From Alkalihalobacillus sp. YIM B00296 (GTDB lineage Bacteria > Bacillota > Bacilli > Bacillales > Fictibacillaceae), in assembly GCF_020179385.1 (NCBI RefSeq), contig NZ_JAIBLJ010000002.1, positions 186,001 through 250,000 on the forward strand: a DNA stretch of 64,000 nt, written 5' to 3'. Numbering within the stretch: the stretch's first letter is position 1; the number at the start of each line of letters is the position of its first letter. The notes beneath the pieces were generated by a model. That model saw only the letters and a program-made list of their open reading frames with translations, was not told the DNA's origin and searched no databases. Of this stretch, positions 55,347 through 62,224 are shown piece after piece. The position numbers and the translations under genes are program-made.

Positions 55347-56027
55347 TCAGCCTGTGCCAAGACTCGGCTTTGCTATGTTTTCATTATCTTTTCCAGAAAT
55401 CGTTTTGGAATCATACTGTATACATAACGTTTCATTCACCCAATCATGTAAAACGTCTAAATATTTCGAAGTAAAATATCGATCATGTACAGAAAATTGA
55501 TAGATTTCCCTGACATATTGCGGATATAGAAAAGGCATGAACAACATGCTTCTCAATTGCATCGTCACCATGTTTTTAGAACAAGGCTTGAACTCCTTCT
55601 GTTTCACTCCTTGCTCAAGGATTGCATTCAAGTAGAATTTCTCTTTCATCAGGTAGGTAGTCATGATTTCGCGGACAAGTGTGGTATCGATACTGATTTC
55701 ACGATGAACCAACCTTGCAGCTTGTGAACGGTTTTGTTGATAAAGGATGGCTTCGTTTATCAAATGGATTAGACAATTTCTTGCCGAGTCTTTTTCCAGT
55801 CGATCGTAAGCGTCTTGCAATACATGAAGATACCCTTCCAGGAATGATGACATCAAAAATTCCAACAGTCCTCTTTTCCCTCCAAAATAGTAGGAGATCA
55901 GAGAAACATTCACACCAGCTTTTTCAGCGATATCACGTACAGAAGTCCCGGCATAACCATTGTTATTGAAAAGGGAGGCGGCTGATTCTGCAACTTTTTC
56001 TTTGGTGATGGATAAAGCCTGCTTCAT
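55347..56027 (-). CDS. refZ: TetR-family protein RefZ (YttP)
   Basis: A 226-residue TetR-family DNA-binding protein. The N-terminal helix-turn-helix is TSVRDIAEKAGVNVSLISYY followed by FGGKRGLLEFLM; the C-terminal ligand-type domain is helical and contains VHREISIDTTLVREIMTTYL, a block typical of RefZ. In B. subtilis RefZ acts at polar division and chromosome capture during sporulation through FtsZ. GAGGTGATT precedes the ATG. The last about 20 residues look unstructured. Lies between hisJ and a divergent sulfoxide reductase gene. Confidence 0.88.
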   Translation of the reverse strand: MKQALSITKEKVAESAASLFNNNGYAGTSVRDIAEKAGVNVSLISYYFGGKRGLLEFLMSSFLEGYLHVLQDAYDRLEKDSARNCLIHLINEAILYQQNRSQAARLVHREISIDTTLVREIMTTYLMKEKFYLNAILEQGVKQKEFKPCSKNMVTMQLRSMLFMPFLYPQYVREIYQFSVHDRYFTSKYLDVLHDWVNETLCIQYDSKTISGKDNENIAKPSLGTG

Positions 56028-56176
56028 GGCAAATCACCTCAATGTACATTCATTACTGAACAACTTTCTTCATTTTCTATGGAAATCCTTTGAAAACCTA
56101 TCGACATATCTAATGAAAGTTTCAACAAATTCTGATATCATAGGACTAATTTCTAAGGATTGTGAGGGGAAGGAAC

Positions 56177-56656
56177 ATGTTTCACGTCGAATCATACGCA
56201 GGAAATCGTGAAGATAATTATGAAATGCTCAATAAACAGTTGAAAGCATTATTGGAAGGTGAAACAAGCCAAATTGCGAACCTTGCAAATGCCTCAGCAC
56301 TTTTGAATCACTTCCTTAATGAAGTCAATTGGGTCGGTTTCTACCTGATGGAAGAGGATGAACTTGTCTTAGGACCGTTCCAGGGATTGCCGGCTTGTGT
56401 CAGAATTCCAGTTGGGAGAGGGGTATGCGGGACTGCTGTCAAAGATAAGAAAACAATGCTTGTTGAAGATGTGCATCAATTCCCTAGACATATCGCCTGT
56501 GACGCAGCCTCCCGGTCTGAAATCGTTGTTCCGATTTTGAAAGATCAGAAAGTTATCGGTGTCCTTGATATTGATAGTCCTGTTACATCACGTTTTGATG
56601 AAATCGATAAAAAACATCTTGAACGATTCGTACAAACCTTAACGGAATACCTTTAG
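56177..56656 (+). CDS. msrC: Free methionine-(R)-sulfoxide reductase, GAF type
   Basis: Reduces free L-methionine-(R)-sulfoxide. The 159-residue GAF-domain protein shows NWVGFYLMEEDELVLGPFQG and the three conserved Cys residues: PACVRIPVGRGVCGTAV (two) and RHIACDAASRSEIVVP (catalytic one). GGGGAAGGAAC precedes the ATG at 56177; a longer frame by five codons is less likely. In B. subtilis it is YtsP. A neighbour on the other strand is methionine gamma-lyase. Confidence 0.93.
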   Translation: MFHVESYAGNREDNYEMLNKQLKALLEGETSQIANLANASALLNHFLNEVNWVGFYLMEEDELVLGPFQGLPACVRIPVGRGVCGTAVKDKKTMLVEDVHQFPRHIACDAASRSEIVVPILKDQKVIGVLDIDSPVTSRFDEIDKKHLERFVQTLTEYL

Positions 56657-56695
56657 CGGAAATCAGGGGAACCTTTTCCAAGGTATACCCTGGCT

Positions 56696-56737
56696 TAAAA
56701 AAACGAGGCTTCTCTCAGAGCGCCTCGTTTTTTTACT
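56696..56737. terminator. Bidirectional terminator between msrC and mgl
   Basis: AACGAGGC-ttctctcagagc-GCCTCGTT with A-run and T-run on either side; it ends at the stop codon of the convergent lyase gene. Confidence 0.9.
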
Positions 56738-57940
56738 CTATACAGTTTTCGTTTTACTTATGTGTTGTTGTAAAGCCTGCTCGAGATCTTCCCATATGTC
56801 TTCTTTTGCCTCAAGCCCGACCGATAAACGGATCAGGTTTTCGGAAATGCCCATTCGATCTCTAGCATCCTTCGGTACAACAGCATGAGTCATTGTAGCC
56901 GGATGTTGGATCAACGTTTCAGCATCACCAAGACTTACAGCGATCTTCAATAATTTCAGCGAGTTGATGAGATGCTGTGCGTCTTTCTTATCCCCTTTGA
57001 TTTTAAAGGAAATCAGTCCGCCAAAACGGGCCATCTGTTTTTGAGCAATTGTAAAATCTGCAAAATCCGGATCACCTGGATAATGGACCGTTTCGACTGA
57101 TGGATGTCCCTTTAGTTTTTGTGTGATATACATTGCATTATCGCAATGACGATCCATGCGGACAGGTAGTGTTTTCAAACCACGAAGCAATAGCCATGCA
57201 TCAAAAGGGGACATGATTCCACCTATATCCTTCTGTGTCGTAGCAGCGAAAAGGTCGATCGTTTCCCTGTCACCTACGACAAGCCCTGCAATAACATCAC
57301 CATGGCCGCCGATGTATTTCGTCGCACTATGGATAACGATATGACAACCATGCTCTAAAGGTCTTTGCAGGTAAGGTGTACAGAAAGTATTGTCTACCAC
57401 GACCTTGATATTATATTTAGCAGCTATTCTTCCGATCACTTCAAGATCGACGAGTGCCATCGTCGGATTGATCGGCGTTTCTATGAAAATGACTTTCGTA
57501 TTTGGACGAATATAAGCCTCGATTACATCCGGATGAGACATCGTGATAAGGTCGTGTTCCACATTATATTTATCCCGAAGCATTTGGAGAAGCCCGAATG
57601 TACATCCATATACGCCTTGAGAACATAAAATGTGATCCTCTGATCTAGTCAATCCCATCAGGACTGCAGACACTGCGGCCATTCCTGAACCGAATGCCAA
57701 ACCTTTGTCTCCCCCTTCTAACACAGCAATACGCTCTTCAAGCATTTTCACAGTAGGATTGCCGAGCCTTGAATAGATGTATCCTTCTTGGTCACCGGCA
57801 AATCGATGTTCTCCCGTTTCTGCATCGGGAAAGACGAAGGTGGAAGTCGGAAAGATTGGAGGGGCTAATGCGCCATGATGCTGATCAGACGAATAGCCTG
57901 AATGGATAACTTTTGTCTCAAACCTGTTGTCTTTTTTCAC
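56738..57940 (-). CDS. mgl: Methionine gamma-lyase
   Basis: Pyridoxal phosphate enzyme of the Cys/Met-metabolism (gamma) family, 400 residues. It is expected to split methionine into methanethiol, 2-oxobutyrate and ammonia. YSRLGNPTV, GSGMAAVSAVL, DNTFCTPYLQ, PLP Lys in HSATKYIGGHGD and SVGLEAKEDI are family motifs. The Cys in QGVYGCTFGLL is at the position typical of methionine gamma-lyases (Cys116 in Pseudomonas), which separates it from cystathionine gamma-lyases. It starts with GTG preceded by AAGGAG. The exact substrate is inferred. Confidence 0.82.
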   Translation of the reverse strand: MKKDNRFETKVIHSGYSSDQHHGALAPPIFPTSTFVFPDAETGEHRFAGDQEGYIYSRLGNPTVKMLEERIAVLEGGDKGLAFGSGMAAVSAVLMGLTRSEDHILCSQGVYGCTFGLLQMLRDKYNVEHDLITMSHPDVIEAYIRPNTKVIFIETPINPTMALVDLEVIGRIAAKYNIKVVVDNTFCTPYLQRPLEHGCHIVIHSATKYIGGHGDVIAGLVVGDRETIDLFAATTQKDIGGIMSPFDAWLLLRGLKTLPVRMDRHCDNAMYITQKLKGHPSVETVHYPGDPDFADFTIAQKQMARFGGLISFKIKGDKKDAQHLINSLKLLKIAVSLGDAETLIQHPATMTHAVVPKDARDRMGISENLIRLSVGLEAKEDIWEDLEQALQQHISKTKTV

Positions 57941-58069
57941 TCCTGAACACTCCTTTTCTCTATGTGCAAATGAAAGCGTTTTCTGAATTTATCCTATCAC
58001 ACTCTTATATAATTTTGTGTTAATTTATTTTTGTGTTTCTCTTTACAGAAACTGTCTAAGAGAATTTCG

Positions 58070-58186
58070 CGTACATCTGCGGGAAAAGCGAGCCAGGGGA
58101 GACCCAGCAGTACATACAATTTAAGGATCTTTGACTAAAAACCACTACGTCCTGTGGTGAACGTCGAAGCCAGCACCTCCTGTGCA
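58070..58186 (-). repeat. Dispersed intergenic element B, copy 2
   Basis: Reverse complement matches 103-231: GGGAAAAGCGAGCCAG, AATTTAAGGATCTT, ACCACTACGTCCTGTGG and TGAACGTCGAAGCCAGCAC. It lies in the 670-bp spacer between mgl and rpsD, next to a fragment of element A (58208-58255). Confidence 0.75.
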
Positions 58187-58207
58187 TTCGGGATTAGGCT
58201 ATTTCAG

Positions 58208-58256
58208 GGAAGTGATGTTTAGCTCAGCAACCAGTCACTTGGATCACTTCAATCTT
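58208..58256 (-). repeat. Partial copy of dispersed element A
   Basis: The reverse complement reads GATTGAAGTGATCCAAGTG followed by ACTGGTTGCTGAGCTAAACAT, which matches the right end of the copies at 7469 and 10921 (TGAAGTGATCCAAGTGG, then GGGCGTTGAGCTGGACAT). Only about 50 bp are recognisable. Confidence 0.55.
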
Positions 58257-58297
58257 TTTTTGCAGAAATCATCAATAATTAACAATGCGATGGTGAC

Positions 58298-58325
58298 ACT
58301 CCCACTCCTAAAGGAGTTGGCTTTC
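58298..58325. repeat. Small hairpin in the mgl-rpsD spacer
   Basis: CCACTCC-taaa-GGAGTTGG forms a stem with one G-U/A mismatch, followed by CTTTCTCGTTCGG. Such hairpins mark the ends of IS200/IS605-type elements, but no transposase is present here. Confidence 0.3.
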
Positions 58326-58374
58326 TCGTTCGGAAAATCTGTAAAAGAGAAAAATAGAAGGCCTGGACCTTCTC

Positions 58375-58403
58375 TTGACTTTTCTCCTCAAACGTTATAC
58401 ACT
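58375..58403 (+). promoter_or_regulatory. rpsD promoter
   Basis: TTGACT followed after 17 bp by TACACT (or after 15 bp by TATACA) matches a sigma-A promoter; transcription would start near 58410 and give a leader of about 200 nt. Confidence 0.65.
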
Positions 58404-58409
58404 ATTCTT

Positions 58410-58611
58410 TGTGTAAATTAAGACAGCCATGTGAATTCATGTGAGCCCTCTCATTATGTTCCTTGTAATAGCGGCTGATAAAATATTTCAAGGTGCATCG
58501 TGTAGCTTCATGCTGTCGAAGTGAAGGTGTATGAAAACATAATGAACACATGAACGATCACACCGGCACTGTTTTTTTTACAACAAAAAAATGGTGAAGG
58601 AGGAGCTATTA
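58410..58611 (+). promoter_or_regulatory. Structured rpsD mRNA leader (S4 autoregulation)
   Basis: The leader can fold into CATGTG (58438)/CACATG (58547) outside, CATTATGTT (58452)/AACATAATG (58536) inside, and an enclosed CCTTG/CAAGG stem, with further small stems. In B. subtilis the rpsD leader is bound by S4, which represses its own synthesis. The fold fits that role, but I did not compare it with a covariance model. Confidence 0.6.
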
Positions 58612-59214
58612 ATGGCTCGTTATACAGGACCAAAATGGAAATTATCTCGCCGCTTAGGAATCTCTCTTAGTGGAACAGGAAAGGAACTTGAAAAGCGTCC
58701 GTACGCTCCAGGACAACACGGTCCAAACCAGCGTAAGAAAATCTCTGAATTCGGATTGCAACTTCAAGAAAAGCAAAAGCTTCGTCATATGTATGGAGTT
58801 AACGAACGTCAATTCCGTCGTTTGTTTGACCAAGCAGGTAAAATGAATGGTATCCACGGTGAAAACTTCATGATTCTACTTGAATCTCGTTTGGATAACC
58901 TTGTTTACCGTTTAGGACTTGCACGTACACGTCGTCAAGCTCGCCAATTAGTTGGCCATGGACACGTTACTGTTGATGGTAAGCGTGTAGATATCTCATC
59001 TTACCGTGTAGCTCCAGGACAAGTGATCGGTTTACGTGAAAAATCCCGTAACCTTGACATTGTTAAGGAAGCGCTGGATGTAAACAACTACGTACCTGAA
59101 TACCTTACATTTGATGAAAACAAGCTTGAAGGAACGTACACTCGTTACCCTGAGCGTTCTGAACTTCCAGCAGAAATCACAGAAGCACTTATCGTCGAGT
59201 TCTACTCACGTTAA
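58612..59214 (+). CDS. rpsD: 30S ribosomal protein S4
   Basis: 16S rRNA-binding protein that nucleates 30S assembly and represses its own gene. The 200-residue protein starts [16 protein letters not shown] and has the S4 domain with [20 protein letters not shown] and [12 protein letters not shown]. No zinc-binding Cys is present, so it is the zinc-independent form. GGAGGAG precedes the ATG at 58612; the seven codons in front of it are leader. It is monocistronic with its own promoter, leader and terminator. Confidence 0.98.
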   Translation: MARYTGPKWKLSRRLGISLSGTGKELEKRPYAPGQHGPNQRKKISEFGLQLQEKQKLRHMYGVNERQFRRLFDQAGKMNGIHGENFMILLESRLDNLVYRLGLARTRRQARQLVGHGHVTVDGKRVDISSYRVAPGQVIGLREKSRNLDIVKEALDVNNYVPEYLTFDENKLEGTYTRYPERSELPAEITEALIVEFYSR

Positions 59215-59225
59215 TAGTACTTGAA

Positions 59226-59260
59226 CTACCCCTGGGCATCTCGCCCAGGGGTTTTATTAT
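59226..59260 (+). terminator. rpsD terminator
   Basis: ACCCCTGGGC-atctc-GCCCAGGGGT is a perfect GC-rich stem followed by TTTATTATT, 12 bp past the stop. Confidence 0.95.
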
Positions 59261-59290
59261 TGATTTGAATGGAGCGAAACTAATTGCATA

Positions 59291-60277
59291 TCATTCCTTT
59301 ATTTCGGTTTGAAGTGGACTCAAGTTGTAGATGCGGCTTTTTGTGATGCCTTCATAATCAAGATCCAATGAAATGAGAATGTAATTCGCCACTGCTTCTG
59401 AATCTGTATGCAGATATTTTCTTAATTCTACATTGGTGATAGTCGGATTGATCAACAGAGCATAGTCACGAAGTGCTTGAAGGTGGGCATTTTTGGAGAT
59501 TGTACTGCAATCGAGGCAAATCCATCTACCATGGATTCTTTTCAACGGACATCGAGAACACTCAGGGCAAAATACCCCTGTTAAAAGGTCTTCCCTATTC
59601 AGTTTAAGCAGATTGAGTAGTTCCGGGTCGCTCGGAATATGTTTTTTGATGAGGAGTTCCTGAAGATTTCGGAGGTCATTATTGGTGAAGAAAGCCTTTT
59701 TATGGGTTTTATGAAGGGATATTATGGTGTCTAATAGCTTGGTATCCCGGGCCACTTTTTTGCTGATCAGATCGCCTTTGTTTTTTGGTTCTATTTTGGC
59801 ATTTTCATTCACTATGACTACGAAAGAATAGATCGGGATCCTATCATTGAATCTATGCCGTTTCAACCAGTTTTCGAGCTGAAAATGCTGGTGGTTTACC
59901 TGTTGGATTGGATCCTTGTAATAATCCTCTCTATCCTCTTGTTGGCGTATAAGCTGATTGTATTCAGTATCAAAGATCAATTTACCAGATAAATTTTTTA
60001 CTTCAAAAATTACGAAAAAATTAGGATGGGTCAAAAGGATATCGATTTGAAAATGATATTTGCCACTAGATAAGCGTAAACCGTGAAAGATGTCGTGACC
60101 GTAGTCATCCAGGAAACTTTAATGATAATCTAATGACCGCTCCCCTCGCTCTCCTGCTTTACTTGTAGCTAACCACTTTTCCGCTCTGGCTTTTGCAGGA
60201 TGATTTGAGCCGATTCTTCTGATTAAGGCTTCCAGTTTTTCAATTTTATATGATTTAAAGTAGATCTTTGGGCTCAA
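59291..60277 (-). pseudogene. NERD-domain nuclease-related protein, interrupted by one stop codon
   Basis: The full frame reads from TTG 60277 (GGAGGG 5 nt upstream) to 59291, 328 codons, with exactly one internal stop: TAA at 60119-60121, codon 53. Before it comes KIYFKSYKIEKLEALIRRIG and AKAGERGERSLDYH-like sequence; after it SFLDDYGHDIFHGLRLSSGK, HFQIDILLTHPNFFVIFEVK, the conserved NERD core with the nuclease-like Asp and E-x-K. The C-terminal part has a four-Cys zinc ribbon (CPECSRCPLK...CLDC). The stop replaces a Leu expected in the family. The gene may be a recent pseudogene, or the base could be a sequencing error. It lies between rpsD and tyrS on the minus strand; role unknown. Confidence 0.8.
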
Positions 60278-60371
60278 AAAATCCCTCCGCTCTTTCTAGG
60301 TAGATTATAACTTCAGCACCGGGTTCTGAAATCCTTCAAGTCGCTGTAAGAGCTCTGTTTATTAGAAAAGG

Positions 60372-60490
60372 AATCCTAGATATTTTGAACATAATCTTAG
60401 AAATTTGAAGAGGAATCCTAGAAAAACATTAGGTAATCCTAGAAAATACAGACTTAATCCTAGAAATTAGTAAAAAGGAATCACAAAAAA
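60372..60490. repeat. Short periodic repeat array, AATCCTAGAAA core
   Basis: Units start at 60372, 60393, 60414, 60435 and 60456 (all 21 bp apart), with a degenerate one at 60479. Each begins with AATCCTAGAAA or one or two changes, then 10 variable bases. It lies between the NERD gene and tyrS, in front of the NERD gene start and behind the tyrS terminator region. Confidence 0.7.
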
Positions 60491-60499
60491 TTCCTATCA

Positions 60500-60535
60500 T
60501 AGAAAAAAGAGCCGTCCACAGACGGCTCTTTCCTA
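60500..60535 (-). terminator. tyrS terminator
   Basis: AAGAGCCGTC-cac-AGACGGCTCTT (perfect stem, on both strands), with AAAAA on the left so that the minus strand ends in TTTTTTC, directly behind the tyrS stop. Confidence 0.9.
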
Positions 60536-60536
60536 T

Positions 60537-61778
60537 TTATTTTACAATCTTGACAAACTTCCGCTTACCGACTTGGACGATCATGCCGTCTTCAACTGCA
60601 ATCTGCTGCTGAACATCATCCACTTTCTCCTGGTTGATCTTCACTCCGCCATTCTGGATCATACGGCGTGCTTCCCCTTTTGAATTCAACAAGCCAAGAT
60701 TTACAATCATATCGACGATCCAAATTTCATCTTCGCCCTTCCAGGCATGTTCAGGAATATCGTTAGGCAAGGCACCTTTTGAGAAAACGGTCCGGAAATG
60801 CTTTTCAGCAAGCTCTGCCTCATCCTTGCCATGGTACATCTCCACAAATGTTTTTGCGAGTTTGATTTTCATATCTCTTGGATGTAGTTCTCCACTTTGG
60901 ATACCCTCTTCAATCGCTCTGATTTCGTTCATCGGAACTGGTGTTGCAAGCTCAAAATATTTAATCATCAAGTCATCCGGAATCGACATCGATTTTCCGA
61001 AGATTTCATTCGGATGCTCATCAATCCCAATGTAGTTGTTGAGGGATTTAGACATCTTACGGACTCCATCCAAACCTTCGATCAACGGTACTGTCATCAT
61101 CACTTGCTTCTCTTTCCCGTATTCTTCCTGAAGTTGGCGGCCCATCAATAAGTTGAACTTCTGATCCGTTCCCCCGAGTTCGATATCACTTTCAAGTGCC
61201 ACTGAGTCGTAGCCTTGCATCAATGGATAAAAGAATTCATGGATTGAAATCGGTTGATTCGCTTTATAACGTTTCTCGAAATCATCACGCTCCAGCATTC
61301 GGGCTACTGTAACCTTTCCTGCCAACTCGAGTACATCTGCGAAGTTCAATGTTGACAACCATTTCGAGTTGAAGTGGACCTCCGTTTTATCCATATCGAT
61401 AATCTTGCCAAATTGTTCCACATAAGTTTTTGCATTTTCCCTGATTTCATAATCCGTCAGCTGTTTCCTAGTTTCCGATTTTCCGGTTGGATCTCCGATT
61501 CGACCAGTGAAATCACCGATCAGCAGCTGGATATCATGCCCGAATTCTTGAAATTGGCGAAGCTTGTGTAAAACGACTGTATGTCCGACATGAACGTCAG
61601 GTGCCGATGGATCGAGCCCAAGCTTCACCTTCAACGGCTTACCAGTAGCAATCGACTTTTCAAGCTTCTTCTTCAAATCCTCTTCAGGAACGATTTCAAC
61701 GGTTCCCCTTTTTAAAATCGTCAGCTGCTTTTCAACTTCTTCCTGTTGTGCAACTGTGAGCATATGTTCTTTTCCCAC
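60537..61778 (-). CDS. tyrZ: Tyrosyl-tRNA synthetase, TyrZ type
   Basis: Charges tRNA-Tyr. The 413-residue class I synthetase has [14 protein letters not shown] (HIGH motif), the tyrosine pocket [19 protein letters not shown], the KMSKS loop as [13 protein letters not shown] and a C-terminal S4-like RNA-binding domain (about 345-413). The KMSKS form and sequence fit the second type (TyrZ) rather than the TyrS of B. subtilis at this locus, whose loop is KFGKT. Start: GTG at 61778 or ATG at 61763; the ribosome site does not decide. It is preceded by a T-box leader with a Tyr specifier. Confidence 0.93.
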   Translation of the reverse strand: MGKEHMLTVAQQEEVEKQLTILKRGTVEIVPEEDLKKKLEKSIATGKPLKVKLGLDPSAPDVHVGHTVVLHKLRQFQEFGHDIQLLIGDFTGRIGDPTGKSETRKQLTDYEIRENAKTYVEQFGKIIDMDKTEVHFNSKWLSTLNFADVLELAGKVTVARMLERDDFEKRYKANQPISIHEFFYPLMQGYDSVALESDIELGGTDQKFNLLMGRQLQEEYGKEKQVMMTVPLIEGLDGVRKMSKSLNNYIGIDEHPNEIFGKSMSIPDDLMIKYFELATPVPMNEIRAIEEGIQSGELHPRDMKIKLAKTFVEMYHGKDEAELAEKHFRTVFSKGALPNDIPEHAWKGEDEIWIVDMIVNLGLLNSKGEARRMIQNGGVKINQEKVDDVQQQIAVEDGMIVQVGKRKFVKIVK

Positions 61779-61834
61779 TTTCCTTCATCCTTCCCTTTTT
61801 ATCTATCTTTTTTGAAATTTGATTCTAGGTAAAT

Positions 61835-61867
61835 AAAAAACGCCCCTTTCATAATGAAAGGAACGTA
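61835..61867 (-). terminator. T-box attenuator terminator of tyrS leader
   Basis: On the minus strand ACGttCCTTTC-attat-GAAAGGggCGT followed by TTTTTTATTT. It lies 15 bp past the T-box sequence, and both share sequence that could form the antiterminator. Confidence 0.85.
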
Positions 61868-62100
61868 TATACGCGGTACCATCCTTATTGAAGCATGAAT
61901 CGCTTCCACTTCATTCAGATAACGGTAAAGGTTACCGCCTTTTGCTACTATTTTTTCACAAAAGGTGCTCGAGGAGGTAATTCACAGCATTCCTTTGTTC
62001 TGGTTTTCACCGGACACCAGCTCTCTGCTTACAGGGAGGAAACTGCTACTTATTCCTGTCTATGCTCCATCAGTATGTACAGTTATGTAAAAAAGTATAA
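61835..62100 (-). ncRNA. Tyrosine T-box riboswitch leader
   Basis: The minus strand carries the conserved T-box TGGTACCGCG (61872-61881). A specifier-loop context GAAT-TAC-CTCC is at 61977-61979 with TAC, a Tyr codon. The stem I region with AGAGAGC and GGTG lies upstream, and an intrinsic terminator follows. Uncharged tRNA-Tyr would stabilise the antiterminator and turn on tyrS. Confidence 0.88.
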
Positions 62101-62105
62101 TCATT

Positions 62106-62134
62106 TTGTATCACATTCACAAATGGAATGTCAA
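62106..62134 (-). promoter_or_regulatory. Promoter of the T-box-tyrS transcript
   Basis: TTGACA (62134-62129) is followed after 17 bp by ATACAA, with transcription start near 62098. It is close to and divergent from the promoter of the penicillin-binding protein. Confidence 0.6.
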
Positions 62135-62183
62135 ATTTACTCCTCCAGTTAATCAACATGAAAGGTATTCCATATGTTGTCTA

Positions 62184-62194
62184 TGTGCTATAAT
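62184..62194 (+). promoter_or_regulatory. Extended -10 promoter of the penicillin-binding protein gene
   Basis: TGTGCTATAAT contains an ideal -10 (TATAAT at 62189-62194) with the upstream TG of an extended -10. A good -35 is not visible, which is common for extended -10 promoters. GGGGGGG (62211-62217) then serves as ribosome site. Confidence 0.55.
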
Positions 62195-62224
62195 GAAAAT
62201 TGGAAATTTAGGGGGGGTATGACC

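Noticed and set aside
60372-60490. CRISPR array
   Set aside because: Conserved part is only about 11 bp with 10-bp gaps; real arrays have 24-40 bp repeats and spacers of similar size, and no cas gene is nearby.
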